From positions 265,754 to 318,656 of the forward strand of contig ML977008.1 in NCBI GenBank assembly GCA_010015675.1: 52,903 nt of DNA. Direction: 5' to 3'. Every line of letters begins with the position of its first letter. Within the stretch, counting starts at the first letter, position 1. Shown here piece after piece: positions 34,045 through 44,669 of this stretch. Under the pieces are notes generated by a model. That model was not told the DNA's origin. It made no database searches and saw nothing but the letters and a program-made list of their open reading frames with translations. The DNA is from Byssothecium circinans. Lineage: Eukaryota > Ascomycota > Dothideomycetes > Pleosporales > Massarinaceae. A program made the position numbers and the translations under genes.

Positions 34045-34400
34045 CGTGTGCGTGGGGGGATATGGATTTGGGGATAGGGCGGAGGGAGGGAGGGATAGGT
34101 AGGAGTTTGGCGTTTCGTTTGGTTTGGTTTAGTGTTGGATATTAGCTAGGAAGTAAGTATGTAAGTAAATGTGGGGTTTACCCGTCCCGTGTTGCAGGTT
34201 AGGTTGTGGGTTAGCTACGTTTTAGACGTGTTTTATTTGCGGCAATATCAGTGACCAGCTCTCGAACTTCCACAGGGACGGACGAGACTAAGGCTTCGAA
34301 AAGTAATGTTTTCGATCCCCCCCACCGATCATCTCACCAGCAATAACCTCCCTATTGCCCACCACATCCCCCCCTTCCCACCCACCTCCCCCCCACCTAC
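34045..34400. other. Convergent 3' spacer
   Basis: This 356-bp region lies between the PKS stop (+) and SNM1 stop (-). It contains a GTAAGTAAGTATGTAAGTAAA repeat-like tract near 34152-34172 that looks like untranslated sequence. Confidence 0.5.
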
Positions 34401-37001
34401 CTACCACACGCCCTCCCCCTCCCCCTCACCCACCCTAAAAACCCCCTTCCTCCTTCTCTCAACCGCCCACCTCTCACACCACCCCTTCATCCCCTCCCTA
34501 CTCCCCACACTCCCCACATTAACCGTAGGAACCACCTTCCCAATCCTCAGCGCACAGCAAAACATCGTCAACTCCCTGAAACTGCTATGCTCACTATACG
34601 GCACGCCAAAGCACATAGCCCGCTCCGTGCTCCCGCGCTGCCGCACCAGATCCCGCATCGCGAACGCGCTCCTCCAACTCTCCGAGTACAGCACCGTGGA
34701 TACCGAGGGCGACGCCGTGGACCGCGTCTTCGGCGGCCGGTAGTTCCAGCCCGAGGGCCGGAAGCCGACGGCGCGCGTGAAGGTGTCGTGGTAGGCGCTG
34801 AGGTAGTCGGCGAGCGTGTCGGCGCGGATCTCGAAGAGCGGGGTCATGTGGACTTGTGCTTCGCGCGGGTTGGGGGTTAGTAGGGAGGTTAGTTCCGGGT
34901 CTTCGAGGGCGAGGCAGATTTTCTGTTTGGCTGGTGGGGCGTAGATTTTCGAGTTGAGGGCGTGGGCTATGCCGATGCAGATGCGTTCTTTGCCGATGCT
35001 ATAGGTTCCTACTATTACGAGGAGTTTGCCGCGGGGTTTGTTGGGGGTGGGAGTCGGGGGTTCAAGGGGGTTGGAAGGGGGTTTGTTGGGCGTGTCTGGA
35101 GGGTTGCTGGTGGGGGAGGCGCGTTGGATGAATTTTACCATGGCGGTGCTGGTGCGCTCTTTTTTCGTCTTTTCGGAGGAGTCGTTGGGGTCGATGGTTT
35201 CTTTGTTGAGGCTCACGCACATGTCGGCGCAGGCTTGGATGACTTGTTGTTGGGGCGGGAACGCGTATTTGGGGTTTAGGTAGGTGGTGTCGAGATAGCA
35301 GACGTCGAGCTTTTGCTGGCGACTCTTTCCGGTCACTGCGTCGATGACGTCTGGTTTGAGGAGTGGGTGCTCGATGTGTGCCTGGCAGGCTCGGAAGTCG
35401 CCGCAGTGGAGGACACGCTGGAGCTTGGGGTTTGGGCCTTTGGTCATGGCCTTTTCGAAGAGAAACAATGAGCTGCCGGGACAGTGGTTGGCGGGGATCA
35501 TGGTAACATGGACGCCTTCTGTGCCTGGTACTTCGGTCTTCTTTTCAAACTCGAGGTCGACAACCCACTTCGGGTCGACACGCAGCTGCTGCCGGACGAG
35601 ATTGCCAGTGACTTTGCTGCAGTATATCGGACCGTGGCTCCACGATGTGGTGAGTCCGATGTAGTGGTCGCTGTGGAAGTGGCTGAGAAAGTATGCATTT
35701 TGCCCTTTGACGGCACCATATCGGAAGGCATCCACGCAGATGTAGAAGCCCGGCATGATCTTGTAGAACGGACACGTGCGCTGGTACGCTGGCTTCCCTC
35801 TAGAGGCAGACTGGTCCGCCGCTGCAGTTGCCCACGCAGCATCTTCGGCGTGATTTGCCATTAACTGTGAGAAGGCCGACTTTGGTGCCGCGCTCTCCTC
35901 TCCTAGCTTGAACGGGTTGTCTTGGCCTGGTTTAGCAAGCCGTACAGGCTTCTTGAACATTTTATGACTGGGTAGTGTGCTTTCTCTAGCAGACGCTTTC
36001 GCTGGTTGTGCTGGGAGGGGATTGCCATCCAGACATGCATTGACATGGACTGATGCTTCCTGTTCAGACAAACCGTCGAGCACGGCGTTACATAGGGGGC
36101 ACGAAGGCGCTTCGCCTGCGTTCCCGTTGGTCGTAGCCTCGTCTCCGCTCTTCTCGGGAAAGAGGTCGGGTGGATCGAAATCGTCCCGATCGCCTTCAAA
36201 GCCTGTCTCTGCCATCTCAAGCCTGCGCTGCTCTGCCATCCACCGCCGCTCGTCGTATTCTTCGCCCTCGAGCAGGTCATCGTCCTCTAACCCTTCAAAA
36301 TTGTCAAAATAATCTTCTTCGATCATAGATGTCTCCTCCGTTTTCAGCATAGGCGGTGAGTGTGCGGTCGGTAGTGCATTATCTGCGGGAAATGATTCCT
36401 CGGATGGTTTAGAATTCGCGTCTCCTTCGCTTCTTTGGTTTCGTAATATCGTACCTCGTCTCGGCGGTGGAATGTCCTCAGCCTCTGATTCTGAATCGTC
36501 CACAAAGGGCCCGATCTTCCTCCCGCTTCTCAAACTAGGTCCCGCAGCAATTGCGGGTGGAATCTCCAACGCCACTCCATCGTCCGGCTCAGGTGGGGGC
36601 GGAGAGCAAGCCGTCACAGCAGCTTCCTCGCTCACTTTCCGCTTCTTGATGCTGCCGCCATTCTCATTGTACCGCTCCTCGGCATTCTCCTTGTCCACGA
36701 CACCATCTGGAGTCTCGTCGGTCCAGCCTACATCCTCGTCGCCATCCACTACAAGAGCTAGCGAAGGATCTGAACCTCGCTCCTGCAAGAAGATGCGGCT
36801 ATTGAGCTCTTCTGCCTTCTTGAAAAAAGCCACAATGTTCCCATTCGTGTTCGGCGCGGCTTTTGGTTTAGCCTTCGCATTGCCTGTGGGAGACTTCTTG
36901 CCCCACGCTGACGGAACCAGCGTAGTCTGCGTATGTTTTGGCGGCGCTGGCGTACTTTTCGGCTTTGGCGTCGTCTTCTTTGGGCCGGCTTTGACAGCCA
37001 T
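34401..37001 (-). CDS. PSO2: DNA cross-link repair nuclease SNM1/PSO2
   Basis: A single exon of 867 codons; I use ATG 37001 rather than the in-frame ATG at 37109, because the extra residues look like untranslated leader. A disordered Lys/Pro-rich N-terminus (with a PIP-like NGNIVAFFKK segment) leads to a UBZ-type finger CPLCNAVLDGLSEQEASVHV. Then comes the metallo-beta-lactamase core: HFHSDH (metal ligands), PANHCPGSS and HCGDFRACQAHIEHP. A DRMBL/beta-CASP-type end follows with YSIGKERICIGIAHAL, FRPSGWNYRPP and PYSEHSSF. The protein is a 5' exonuclease that processes interstrand cross-links in the nucleus. The frame is intact, which contrasts with the adjacent PKS. Confidence 0.93.
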   Translation of the reverse strand: MAVKAGPKKTTPKPKSTPAPPKHTQTTLVPSAWGKKSPTGNAKAKPKAAPNTNGNIVAFFKKAEELNSRIFLQERGSDPSLALVVDGDEDVGWTDETPDGVVDKENAEERYNENGGSIKKRKVSEEAAVTACSPPPPEPDDGVALEIPPAIAAGPSLRSGRKIGPFVDDSESEAEDIPPPRRGTILRNQRSEGDANSKPSEESFPADNALPTAHSPPMLKTEETSMIEEDYFDNFEGLEDDDLLEGEEYDERRWMAEQRRLEMAETGFEGDRDDFDPPDLFPEKSGDEATTNGNAGEAPSCPLCNAVLDGLSEQEASVHVNACLDGNPLPAQPAKASARESTLPSHKMFKKPVRLAKPGQDNPFKLGEESAAPKSAFSQLMANHAEDAAWATAAADQSASRGKPAYQRTCPFYKIMPGFYICVDAFRYGAVKGQNAYFLSHFHSDHYIGLTTSWSHGPIYCSKVTGNLVRQQLRVDPKWVVDLEFEKKTEVPGTEGVHVTMIPANHCPGSSLFLFEKAMTKGPNPKLQRVLHCGDFRACQAHIEHPLLKPDVIDAVTGKSRQQKLDVCYLDTTYLNPKYAFPPQQQVIQACADMCVSLNKETIDPNDSSEKTKKERTSTAMVKFIQRASPTSNPPDTPNKPPSNPLEPPTPTPNKPRGKLLVIVGTYSIGKERICIGIAHALNSKIYAPPAKQKICLALEDPELTSLLTPNPREAQVHMTPLFEIRADTLADYLSAYHDTFTRAVGFRPSGWNYRPPKTRSTASPSVSTVLYSESWRSAFAMRDLVRQRGSTERAMCFGVPYSEHSSFRELTMFCCALRIGKVVPTVNVGSVGSREGMKGWCERWAVERRRKGVFRVGEGEGEGVW

Positions 37002-37620
37002 GGTCGCAGTTGCAGAGGGTGAGTGGGGTGGCAAGGGTGGACGACCGGTCGAAGGCTCCAATTGCGCGGAGCGGGGGAGTGAACGGTTTTCGCGGGGGTT
37101 TCGGAACATTAGATTGTCTCCTTTATAGCGAAAACATGCTATGGTGGAGACTTGAGATGGTACATGAGGTGAAAGGCACTGTCAGAGCGGGCAGCTTGAG
37201 ATGGCGCGCCAAGAGAACGCGCTAGCACGTGACGGCGCTAAATCGACGCCCCTTTTAGATGGCGACCTCAAGAGACGGCAGCGCTGACGTGTTCGTGACG
37301 CGTTTTCGAAGTATCATATAGCGCGGATTTATAGTAGCCACACATAGTTGAAAAATTGTGTGATGGAAAAGATATTTTTGGCTTTTTCCTGTTTTGTGTT
37401 ACAAATACAGGTTCGCATTCACTTTCTTACGTTAGAAGTGTCATAGCCTTCTCTATACTTGCTGAATAGCATTTAATCTTTTACCATATCATAACCTTTA
37501 CCATTCGACCCTCGCTATCCCTCAAATATCATCACTGAGTCTGTCACAGCCATCCCGTGCCGAATACCTTACGGCCTCATCGTCCAGACTAGCTAGCTCA
37601 ACCCTATCTCAATCAAAAGT
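37002..37620. other. SNM1 upstream region
   Basis: No gene is seen. An ACGCGT hexamer (MluI cell-cycle-box type) lies at 37298-37303, about 300 bp upstream of the SNM1 start. Confidence 0.45.
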
Positions 37621-38450
37621 CAGGATAAAGTTTATCCACAAAATCCTCCCAATCAACCGCAATAGCCAGACCTTCTTCCCTTAAAGCCGCAAGGACATCT
37701 GAAACCCACTCCACCACTCTATCTTCTCTCTCAAGCTCCAGCTTATTGTTCAAGTAACATGTCCGATTCCGAAGCTACCTATAATATGAGCAGGTACACC
37801 CACGGGTCAACGTACGCTCAGTAGCGGTAGTGCGATCGCGATCAAGCAATAGATCAGCAATCCTATTATCCCAGGCAGTCAGATAAACTAACTTGACCAC
37901 TCGCGGGATATTACTACTCTGTAAGTTTCGACAGCTTCGCGCAAGCTCTCATAGAGCGAAGGTGAGCGGGTCAGTTGCTTTTGGAGCTACCAACTTAAGA
38001 GATAGGGGTCTATTGATGCCATGATATTTTAGATCGATCCCTCACGGAGCCAGGTAGACGGGGTCGTATCGGAGCTTCTCTAGAAGCGGGGTAATGTTTT
38101 GGCCATGTATCGGATGGTCGAGGCCCGCTTGGTAGGGGACGGTACGCAGTAATGCCTAAGATAGCTGGTGCGGGCGACTGCTGGGGCATCGAGCGCTGAC
38201 AGCTGAGGTTAAGGATGTATTCGTGAGAGCGGAGATGAACGTTGGGGAGAGGCGTGTGGAGTAGATGCCCCTGTCAGATTATCAGAAAGTCCTGTTATGG
38301 GTAGAGTTGCAGCTGTTGGCGAATCCCCCCTCGAAGCCGTCCTGGTGATATCGTACAATTTTAGCGTGGATTTCGTCGTGGCTGTAGTGACGTCGAACCT
38401 AGAGCTTCCCGGCGATGGGGGATCCGAGATAGTTGTATATCTCATGGCGT
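37621..38450 (-). pseudogene. Decayed minus-strand gene, unknown product
   Basis: Reading from high to low coordinates, coding-like blocks appear in several frames. They are a Ser/Pro/Thr-rich start (38445-38209), a block ending LRYDPVYLAP near 38043, a block with VVKLVYLTAWDNRIADLLLD (about 37910-37830), and a C-terminal block with WVSDVLAALREEGLAIAVDW ending at a TGA about 37617-37621. In-frame TGA and TAG codons and frame changes separate them. Normal fungal introns cannot account for all breaks that I tried. No family recognised; it looks like a gene that has lost its reading frame. Confidence 0.4.
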
Positions 38451-39102
38451 TACTCAGCTGGAAGCTGCTCGAGGCGTGGTGGTTGCTTGGTTGCTGAGCG
38501 GGCGATGGCTCAAGTTTTGGCTGCGCGGGTCATGGTTGATGGTGAAGAGCTATGAGTGGTGGAGAGGTGAGAAATGTGAGTTTCTATAGTGAGGTAAAGG
38601 GATCCATGGGGGTATTGAACGCTAAATAAGAAGCGTTGCGCAGACTTCGCTGAAGTTCTTTTTTCCATTTCGTAGTCTTGGTAGACGGTGCAAATGCTTT
38701 CTAAGCCACAAATCTGTAAAATTGGGTGATTTCAAATGTGTATTACTGATTCTCTAAACTCAAGGTAGTTGTAAGCATGGAGTAAAATTATTTACCTATG
38801 GACATATTCACTCATATACTTTCACATAGTCAACGAGATTGTTTTAGGCTGGGCAATTATGCAGAGTAAACTTCATCAAACCTAAGCTGCTCTGGTCTAC
38901 AGATTTGCCACTTCCCAGAGACTAAAACACGATCTACCTCGTCATGTGTCAGAGTCCCTTATAAGATTTAAGCGACGACCAACGTGTATTAGAGGTTTCG
39001 GGTGCATGTAAATGCCATAGTCAAGAACAAGGCGTTTCCGAACACAAACCAACGGAGTAACATCTTAGTCTCTATACATACACTCTGAAGCACCTACTCC
39101 TC

Positions 39103-39490
39103 CACCATGGTTAAGTAATACTCAACTCCACACTCCAGGTACCCCACAGCCCCCGGATCCTGCAGGGAAAACGCGGGTTGCCATTGACAATTAACCCGAA
39201 ACGTTATGGAATGCTACATATCGACAAGAATCGTATGGCAGTGCAGCTGTTCGATCCACTGAAGGATTCCTATATCCGCGTCAGACCAATCCCAAGGTAG
39301 CGGGATAAATATTCCGAGACTGTTGTTGAGGTCACGAGCAACACCCTCCGGCGTGGTAAAGTTACTTTGATTATTAAAATGTCTTGCACAGTGGAGTTGT
39401 GCGTCAGTTGCTAGTCCTAGGACGACATCCTAGCCATAGCCAATTCATATAGGTTCGTGGAGTTTCAAATAGCTCGCCCTTTGCACCTAC
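39103..39490 (-). pseudogene. Decayed minus-strand gene fragment, unknown product
   Basis: An open stretch of about 110 codons has clear coding character (TTPEGVARDLNNSLGIFIPL, then LPWDWSDADIGILQWIEQLH) and is interrupted by a single in-frame TAG near 39217-39219. It resumes (SLQDPGAVGYLECGVEYYL) and ends with TAG at 39103. The upstream part may begin at an intron acceptor around 39434. I do not recognise the family. Confidence 0.45.
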
Positions 39491-39559
39491 CTAGGTACAA
39501 CTTGGAAGCTCCCGCACACAGACAAAGCGTGAGTATTCTCCGTAACGATGCCATCGTAC

Positions 39560-40224
39560 TAGAGTAGATTATTTGAGTGCCTCATACAGTAATGTCACGA
39601 CGCCAATCACACGTCCACTACAGAGGATATAGCTAGTTCAAGTATTTTGTTTGCCAGTGGAAGTTGCGTTTCGGCCGTTCCCTGATGCTATTGTTTAGCC
39701 TGAAGAGTGAGAACTTAAATCCAGTAGTCTCCCCACAAATGGCGCAACAGTTTCGCATTATTTCGCGAGCTCGTTTAAAATTGCCGATCGCACGGAAATA
39801 TTGAGCTCTGAATCGAGCGGCCTGTGTCAGTCTTACCAATTCCCGAAAGCAAGACGGATCTGCCTAGACGTGGAGACTCCGTGGCTCGTGCGAGGAGGGA
39901 TTTCATGTCGTTAGTAAAATAGCTTATAGAAAAGAGGCACGAAGTCTTTTGCGATTGATGAGTTCGTCAATCTCGTGATCAACCAACACAGCTTGTCAAT
40001 ATTTTCTGCATCTTATGATATCGTGGGGTCTCCGCAAGACTCCAGTGTATTTGCATGATATAGTTGCTCTCTAAATTAGATCAACAGACTTATGGCGCTA
40101 CCATGCGTGAGCCGCTGTTGACATGCCGCTCATCAGCCAATGTATCGAAAAGCGCTGGAAGAACTCCAACTCCAGGGTATATAATGAATCAGGACCGCAC
40201 GGGTCTATGCCACAAAGATCTCTC
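39560..40224. other. Intergenic, no gene seen
   Basis: Only short, unconvincing frames are present between the decayed fragment and the 3' end of the protoglobin gene. Confidence 0.4.
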
Positions 40225-41299
40225 TTACGTGTACTGCGCCGCAATCGACTGAATGCTCCCAATCCCCACCATATTCGGATCCGTCGGCGATTTCAAACTC
40301 CCCGACTCACTGTTTCTGTCCAACCCCGTAGGTTCATCCGTTGTGTACGAATATGCCAGCTTTTTCCCCTCCCCGACATCCACCTCCTTGATCTTCGCCA
40401 TGCCACTGAACGGACACTGCACTACATTCCCCCGCTCATCCTTCATGCAGCTGAGTATCGGCTCCTTGCTCAACTTCGTCGCCTTTGTGCTTTGTTGATC
40501 GTATTGCCCTCCGTCGCTAACGTGCCATTTTGTAAACAGGTCGTTTTGGATCCAGAACAGCTTTCCCCAGGACTTTACGAGCGGCGCTTTTTCTTCGAGC
40601 GGGACTTCCATCGAGTTTATTATGGCGTCGTTGAGCGTGTTTTGGAGGTAGCCGAGGAGCATGGCGAAGTGGATTACGTCGATGTGTAGGGGCGCGCGGC
40701 GGTGGTGTCCGTTGTGCATCGCGCTATACGCACATACAAAGTCAGCATTTATCGTAGTACCAGACTTGGAAAACTAGTGGACTATGCTCACCCAACCATG
40801 TTCATGTACTCCCAGTATTGCGGTGTTGAAGGGTCGGAGTTCAATTTCGTAAGGTACCATCTTACAAACTAGGAGTGGCGTGCGTTAGCTCCAACCGCCA
40901 ATCGTAAGTATCGAAGGGCGGACCTACCATCGCCCTGTTCTTCATGTTCTTGCTATCCGGACCATAGTAATCTTCCTCGTCCAAATCGGCCTCATTTTTC
41001 GTCGATCGGGTTATCAAAGCTTGCGCGGTGATATCTTGCTTCAAAATCTTTCGGAAGGGAATCTCGGAGACGGAAGGAATGAGTTTCTTGATGAAAGATT
41101 GATTAGCCTTAAGAATCTTGACATCAGCTGTGCGGGTATTAGCGACACACTACTACCAGATCTCTCCTTAACGGGAACTTCGCTTACCTGGACCAAACTC
41201 CAGGAACTGCTGTAGGTAATCCAGTCGCGCAGACAGATTCTCGTAAAGCTCCCTTCTTTCGACATGGCGCATGCCTGCTGGCAGGTGAGAATACGGCAT
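40225..41299 (-). CDS. Protoglobin-domain protein
   Basis: Four exons (41299-41188, 41127-40928, 40868-40792, 40723-40225) with 60-, 59- and 68-bp introns give 295 aa in full phase agreement. The N-terminus MPYSHLPAGMRHVERRELYE, a LEFGPADVKILKANQSFIKK segment, and a helix-rich core ending in IHFAMLLGYLQNTLNDAII and LGKLFWIQNDLFTKWHV match the fungal protoglobin (globin-sensor-like) family. The C-terminal about 90 residues are disordered and include a CPFSG segment. The bacterial and archaeal relatives bind heme and sense gases. Whether the fungal forms bind heme is unproven, and I could not fix the proximal His by eye. Confidence 0.82.
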
Positions 41300-42995
41300 T
41301 GTGGCTTGATAATAATGGGGGCTGTTGCGTGGTTGGCGTGAAACCCTTGGGTGCGGATGGACAAATGGAAATGGTGCAACGCTAGATTTATGGTAGAAAG
41401 CTTTGCGGATGCGGATCGAGGAGAAAAAATGAATAGGAGGATGGCTAAGCCGGTCGCAAAGGTGGGATCTTCACCCTATAGTCCTGCTTTCTATGAGGTG
41501 TCACTGATTCGTTTGAGGTTCGAGTTTCGCAGGGGTACCAATGGCGACCCATAGCGTGGGACGCGGGGAAAGTGTTATATTGGACCGTTTGGACGTACTC
41601 CGTGGGGACGAGACGTCCCAACGTCTTGGCTCTCGCTGTCGGCCGGATGCAAAATAGCCCAACGGTAGAAACTCAAACGCTCAGGTTCTTGGGGTATTTG
41701 GCCGGGAAAAAATGACGTCGCGGTCCTTTCACGAATCACAGCACTTCGGTGCTTTAACTGCATCGGGGAACCACTGCAACTTCTCGGGCCTTCAACCTTG
41801 ACGGCGCTAGTTTTCTGTGGACTCCAATATTCTTGCAAGCTGCGCAGGCGCATATCTCGGGAGGAAGGTCCACATGGCCGTTTTACAGTATGACAAGCGA
41901 AGGTTCCCTGGTCCACGAATCCCACGTAGGATCGTCGACATACCGCGAAACGTGAAAAATATAGATCGACTGCCTTTGACTCTTGAGAATGATGTCAATC
42001 AATCTCAGAGCGAGTCAGGATGGTTTCAAAACTCATTCTTGTGGTAGGTGATACAATCCTCCGCGGCTTTACGATCATGATCCACACTGTCGGAATTATA
42101 GTTTCTCATCACAGTTGTTTATTTCCAAGATTTGGCGAGTACTCTGGGATTGAGGAAACAGCAAGCATGCAAAACCCATGTTCCAGACCGGATTGGTCTA
42201 GTCAGGCCGCAGAAGTGCAAGGCTGGTTCGGCCCATGTACTGTGTATGTCAGCGTCCGGCCCCACGTTTCAGGTCGCATGGTTGCCATAGCGCTCCGTTC
42301 ACCGCACGGGCAGGACACAGACAATATCTTACGCGATGCTATCGGGCTGTTACCATTCAAAGCCCACAGCATGGTGAATACGTGCTTCACTGCTCTTGTG
42401 CTTAAGAGTGCCGACATTCAACAACATCATGGCTAAAGGTTGGATGACAGGCGGTGGGTGAAAGTTTAAGGGAGAATGTGCACATGTCCAAGATGTTCAC
42501 ATGCTGTTACACAGGTTCCAAGGGCGTGGCGCATAGATAACACCTCTTATGGTAGGGTTAGCCTGGCTAGTACCTTACCTGCAATGCGCTTGGCCTTCGT
42601 ATCCTTATATTCACACCTGGCGTCCTTGTTCACATTCTCCAAATTAATATCACTTAATGAATTCTCTCTTTGCTTTTTCATAGATCATGTTTTATGGAGT
42701 TATTATAACACGGCACCTTGCCGTTCAAAGCGTGTTGGGAAAAGCGTAGTGCGGAAAACATGAAGACTCCAACATCACGCCTAGACTGTTTTCCCCCCAT
42801 CAACTCACCCTCCGTCTAGTGTGTCAAGGCGCCCAACTTTGCAGTCGTTATGCATACCTCTTATCGTTTACTGAGTACTCAAGATATGAACATCTCCGTA
42901 ACTCCACCGCTGTCGTAGAAAATAGCCTGAACTGAAAGGCTAAAATTATACTGAAGAGAGTTAAGGTTTGATTACCACTATTGGCCTCACACCAA
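41300..42995. other. 1.7-kb region without a supported gene
   Basis: Several open frames of 60-140 codons exist (for example 42020-42436 plus) but none has a recognisable motif or splice context. Confidence 0.4.
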
Positions 42996-43406
42996 CTACA
43001 GCTTCGAATCTCTGCCCTCCAAATCCTCCACTGTCGGCTCCTGCCACAGCATATCCATCTGCATCGCGCCAATACCCGCATCGTCCAGGGCTCCCTTAAT
43101 CGACACTCTCGCCAAAAACCAATACTTTCCATCCGCCGAGCTCAAAACCACCTTAAATACGCCTACTTCCTCAACAAACTCGCACAGTGTATCCCACTCC
43201 TCTTTTGCTAGCGTATTGCAGAGTAGGACAGGGTTACTAAAACGATCATACTGCGCGGTAACGGGAACGAGGATCTTGTAGTAGTATTCTTCCGATTCGA
43301 GAATGAGATCAAGTTTGCGGACGCCGAAACCGTATTCCTCGCCAAAGATGGCGGTGTTGAGGCGCGCGTGTCGGTGGAGGAGCATGTGGACTGTTAGCTC
43401 GGACAT
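42996..43406 (-). CDS. Small hypothetical protein
   Basis: A 136-aa frame runs from ATG 43406 (an in-frame ATG at 43463 would add 19 residues). It has good coding character: MSELTVHMLLHRHARLNTAI, then alternating strands such as KLDLILESEEYYYKILVPV and VFKVVLSSADGKYWFLARVS, with charged helices at the end. There is no signal peptide, membrane segment or cysteine cluster. No family recognised; its compact alpha/beta composition suggests a folded cytosolic protein. Confidence 0.6.
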   Translation of the reverse strand: MSELTVHMLLHRHARLNTAIFGEEYGFGVRKLDLILESEEYYYKILVPVTAQYDRFSNPVLLCNTLAKEEWDTLCEFVEEVGVFKVVLSSADGKYWFLARVSIKGALDDAGIGAMQMDMLWQEPTVEDLEGRDSKL

Positions 43407-43926
43407 GGTGGCACGTTTGGGGATTTGCGCTGCTCTTTCTTCGAGACTTGGGAAGTTGAGCAAAAATCCTCAAACGTGCCGCAAAGGAGATTTAGACTTG
43501 GTTGCAGTCACAGTCTGTAGTGATAGTGGGTATAATTGATGTGTGGCGTGACGGGACTTTACACGTGTGGTATAGTGCGAATGATGTGACAAGGTAGATT
43601 ATTATGCTATTTTCGTAACAATCGGCGACTAGAGTGACCTTCTGAAACTCTATCATCATCGTTTGAGAAAGAGGAATGCTTGGGAGTGAGGCATTTTAGA
43701 GTAACGTGATGAATTTCGACAACTATCAACAATGTATTGGCTATCTACGTATAGATGGCCTGACTATGAGCTTGGTAACTAGACAAATTTCACACTCCAA
43801 ACCTCCGCTCACGCCGACGACAGAATAGCAAGAACTCAAAGCAATTTCCGTCTACCCAAGTACCGCAACCCGCAACCTTGTCATTCCAAAGCAATGAAGA
43901 CGGAAACACCACCATAACGCCTATAA
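43407..43926. other. Intergenic, no gene seen
   Basis: A 520-bp spacer between two minus-strand genes. Nothing supported. Confidence 0.45.
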
Positions 43927-44636
43927 CTAAAGCCTCAATATGATACGGCGAGGAGTCTCGGCAATTGGCTTCCGACACATCGGGCAATTCGACTTGGCCT
44001 CATCGTTGATCCACCTACGTAGGCATAGGCGGTGGAAGATGTGGTCACAGCCCTTTGTCCTCGTCAGATCACCATCACGCATCTCATCTAGCGTGTACGA
44101 TTCCCAGCAGATGGCGCACTTGCCCTCGAGGGAAGCGTATGGCTCGTTAGCGATCAGTGTCGGTAGGTTGGCCGAGAAACCGTTGTCGTCCAGCGGGTCA
44201 GCCCTTGATCGAGCAGGCCGGTAGACGGGTTGCAGCTCCCTAAAATTTCGGATTGGCGTATCCGGATCTAGTATATCTTCGATGTCGATGTCCGTCATCT
44301 CCATTTCATTTGCGGTAACTCGATTACCGAAAGGCCTAACGGGTGGGCTCATCAAGAGTCTCAGACTGATTGGGCTCAACGGTGCGTTCATATCGAGCGG
44401 GCTCAACGGTGAGCTCATATCGCTCAACACGGGTAAAACGTTCATGGGGGTGGAGGGTGAGAGTATGGGTTCTTCGGGTGGTAAGAGGGATACCATCTCA
44501 GATCTATCACGCATGGGAGAATCATCTGAGTTGCTGCGTTCCTGGCGACCAGAGGTGCTCCATGTTGGAGGGCTCTGAGGGTATTCAAGTGCAGTCATGT
44601 CTTCCTCATCGTAGTAACCGCGAAAAACCAGACTAG
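43927..44636 (-). pseudogene. RING-H2 C-terminal part of a transposon-split gene
   Basis: The frame ends at 43927 and is open across 44598 (an ATG) up to the transposon edge. It has a Ser/Pro-rich region with repeated PLSP motifs, then a RING-H2 finger: CAIC, a CDHIFH segment, LC, and CPMC, spaced as C3H2C3, which is the zinc-binding core of E3 ubiquitin ligases. Placed directly after the 46905-46026 piece with a single TA retained, the reading frame continues without a stop and the total is exactly 1590 nt (529 aa). So this is most likely the 3' part of that gene. The ATG at 44598 might still allow a 223-aa truncated RING protein to be made. Confidence 0.82.
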
Positions 44637-44638
44637 TA
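44637..44638. repeat. TA target-site duplication, left
   Basis: A TA dinucleotide directly abuts the left inverted repeat and matches the TA at 46026-46027, as expected for Tc1/mariner insertion. Confidence 0.75.
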
Positions 44639-44669
44639 CAGTACTAGGACATAAGTATCCGGACCATCC
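44639..44669 (+). repeat. Tc1/mariner terminal inverted repeat, left
   Basis: A 31-bp repeat pairs with 45995-46025 with four mismatches (three are transitions). Confidence 0.88.

Noticed and set aside
42020..42436. 138-codon plus-strand frame
   Set aside because: No motif, no splice context and no coding bias that I could see; kept as unannotated.
43927..44598. Independent RING-H2 gene starting at 44598
   Set aside because: The frame is open upstream of this ATG to the transposon edge and continues exactly into the 46905-46026 frame, so it is better read as the 3' part of one interrupted gene.
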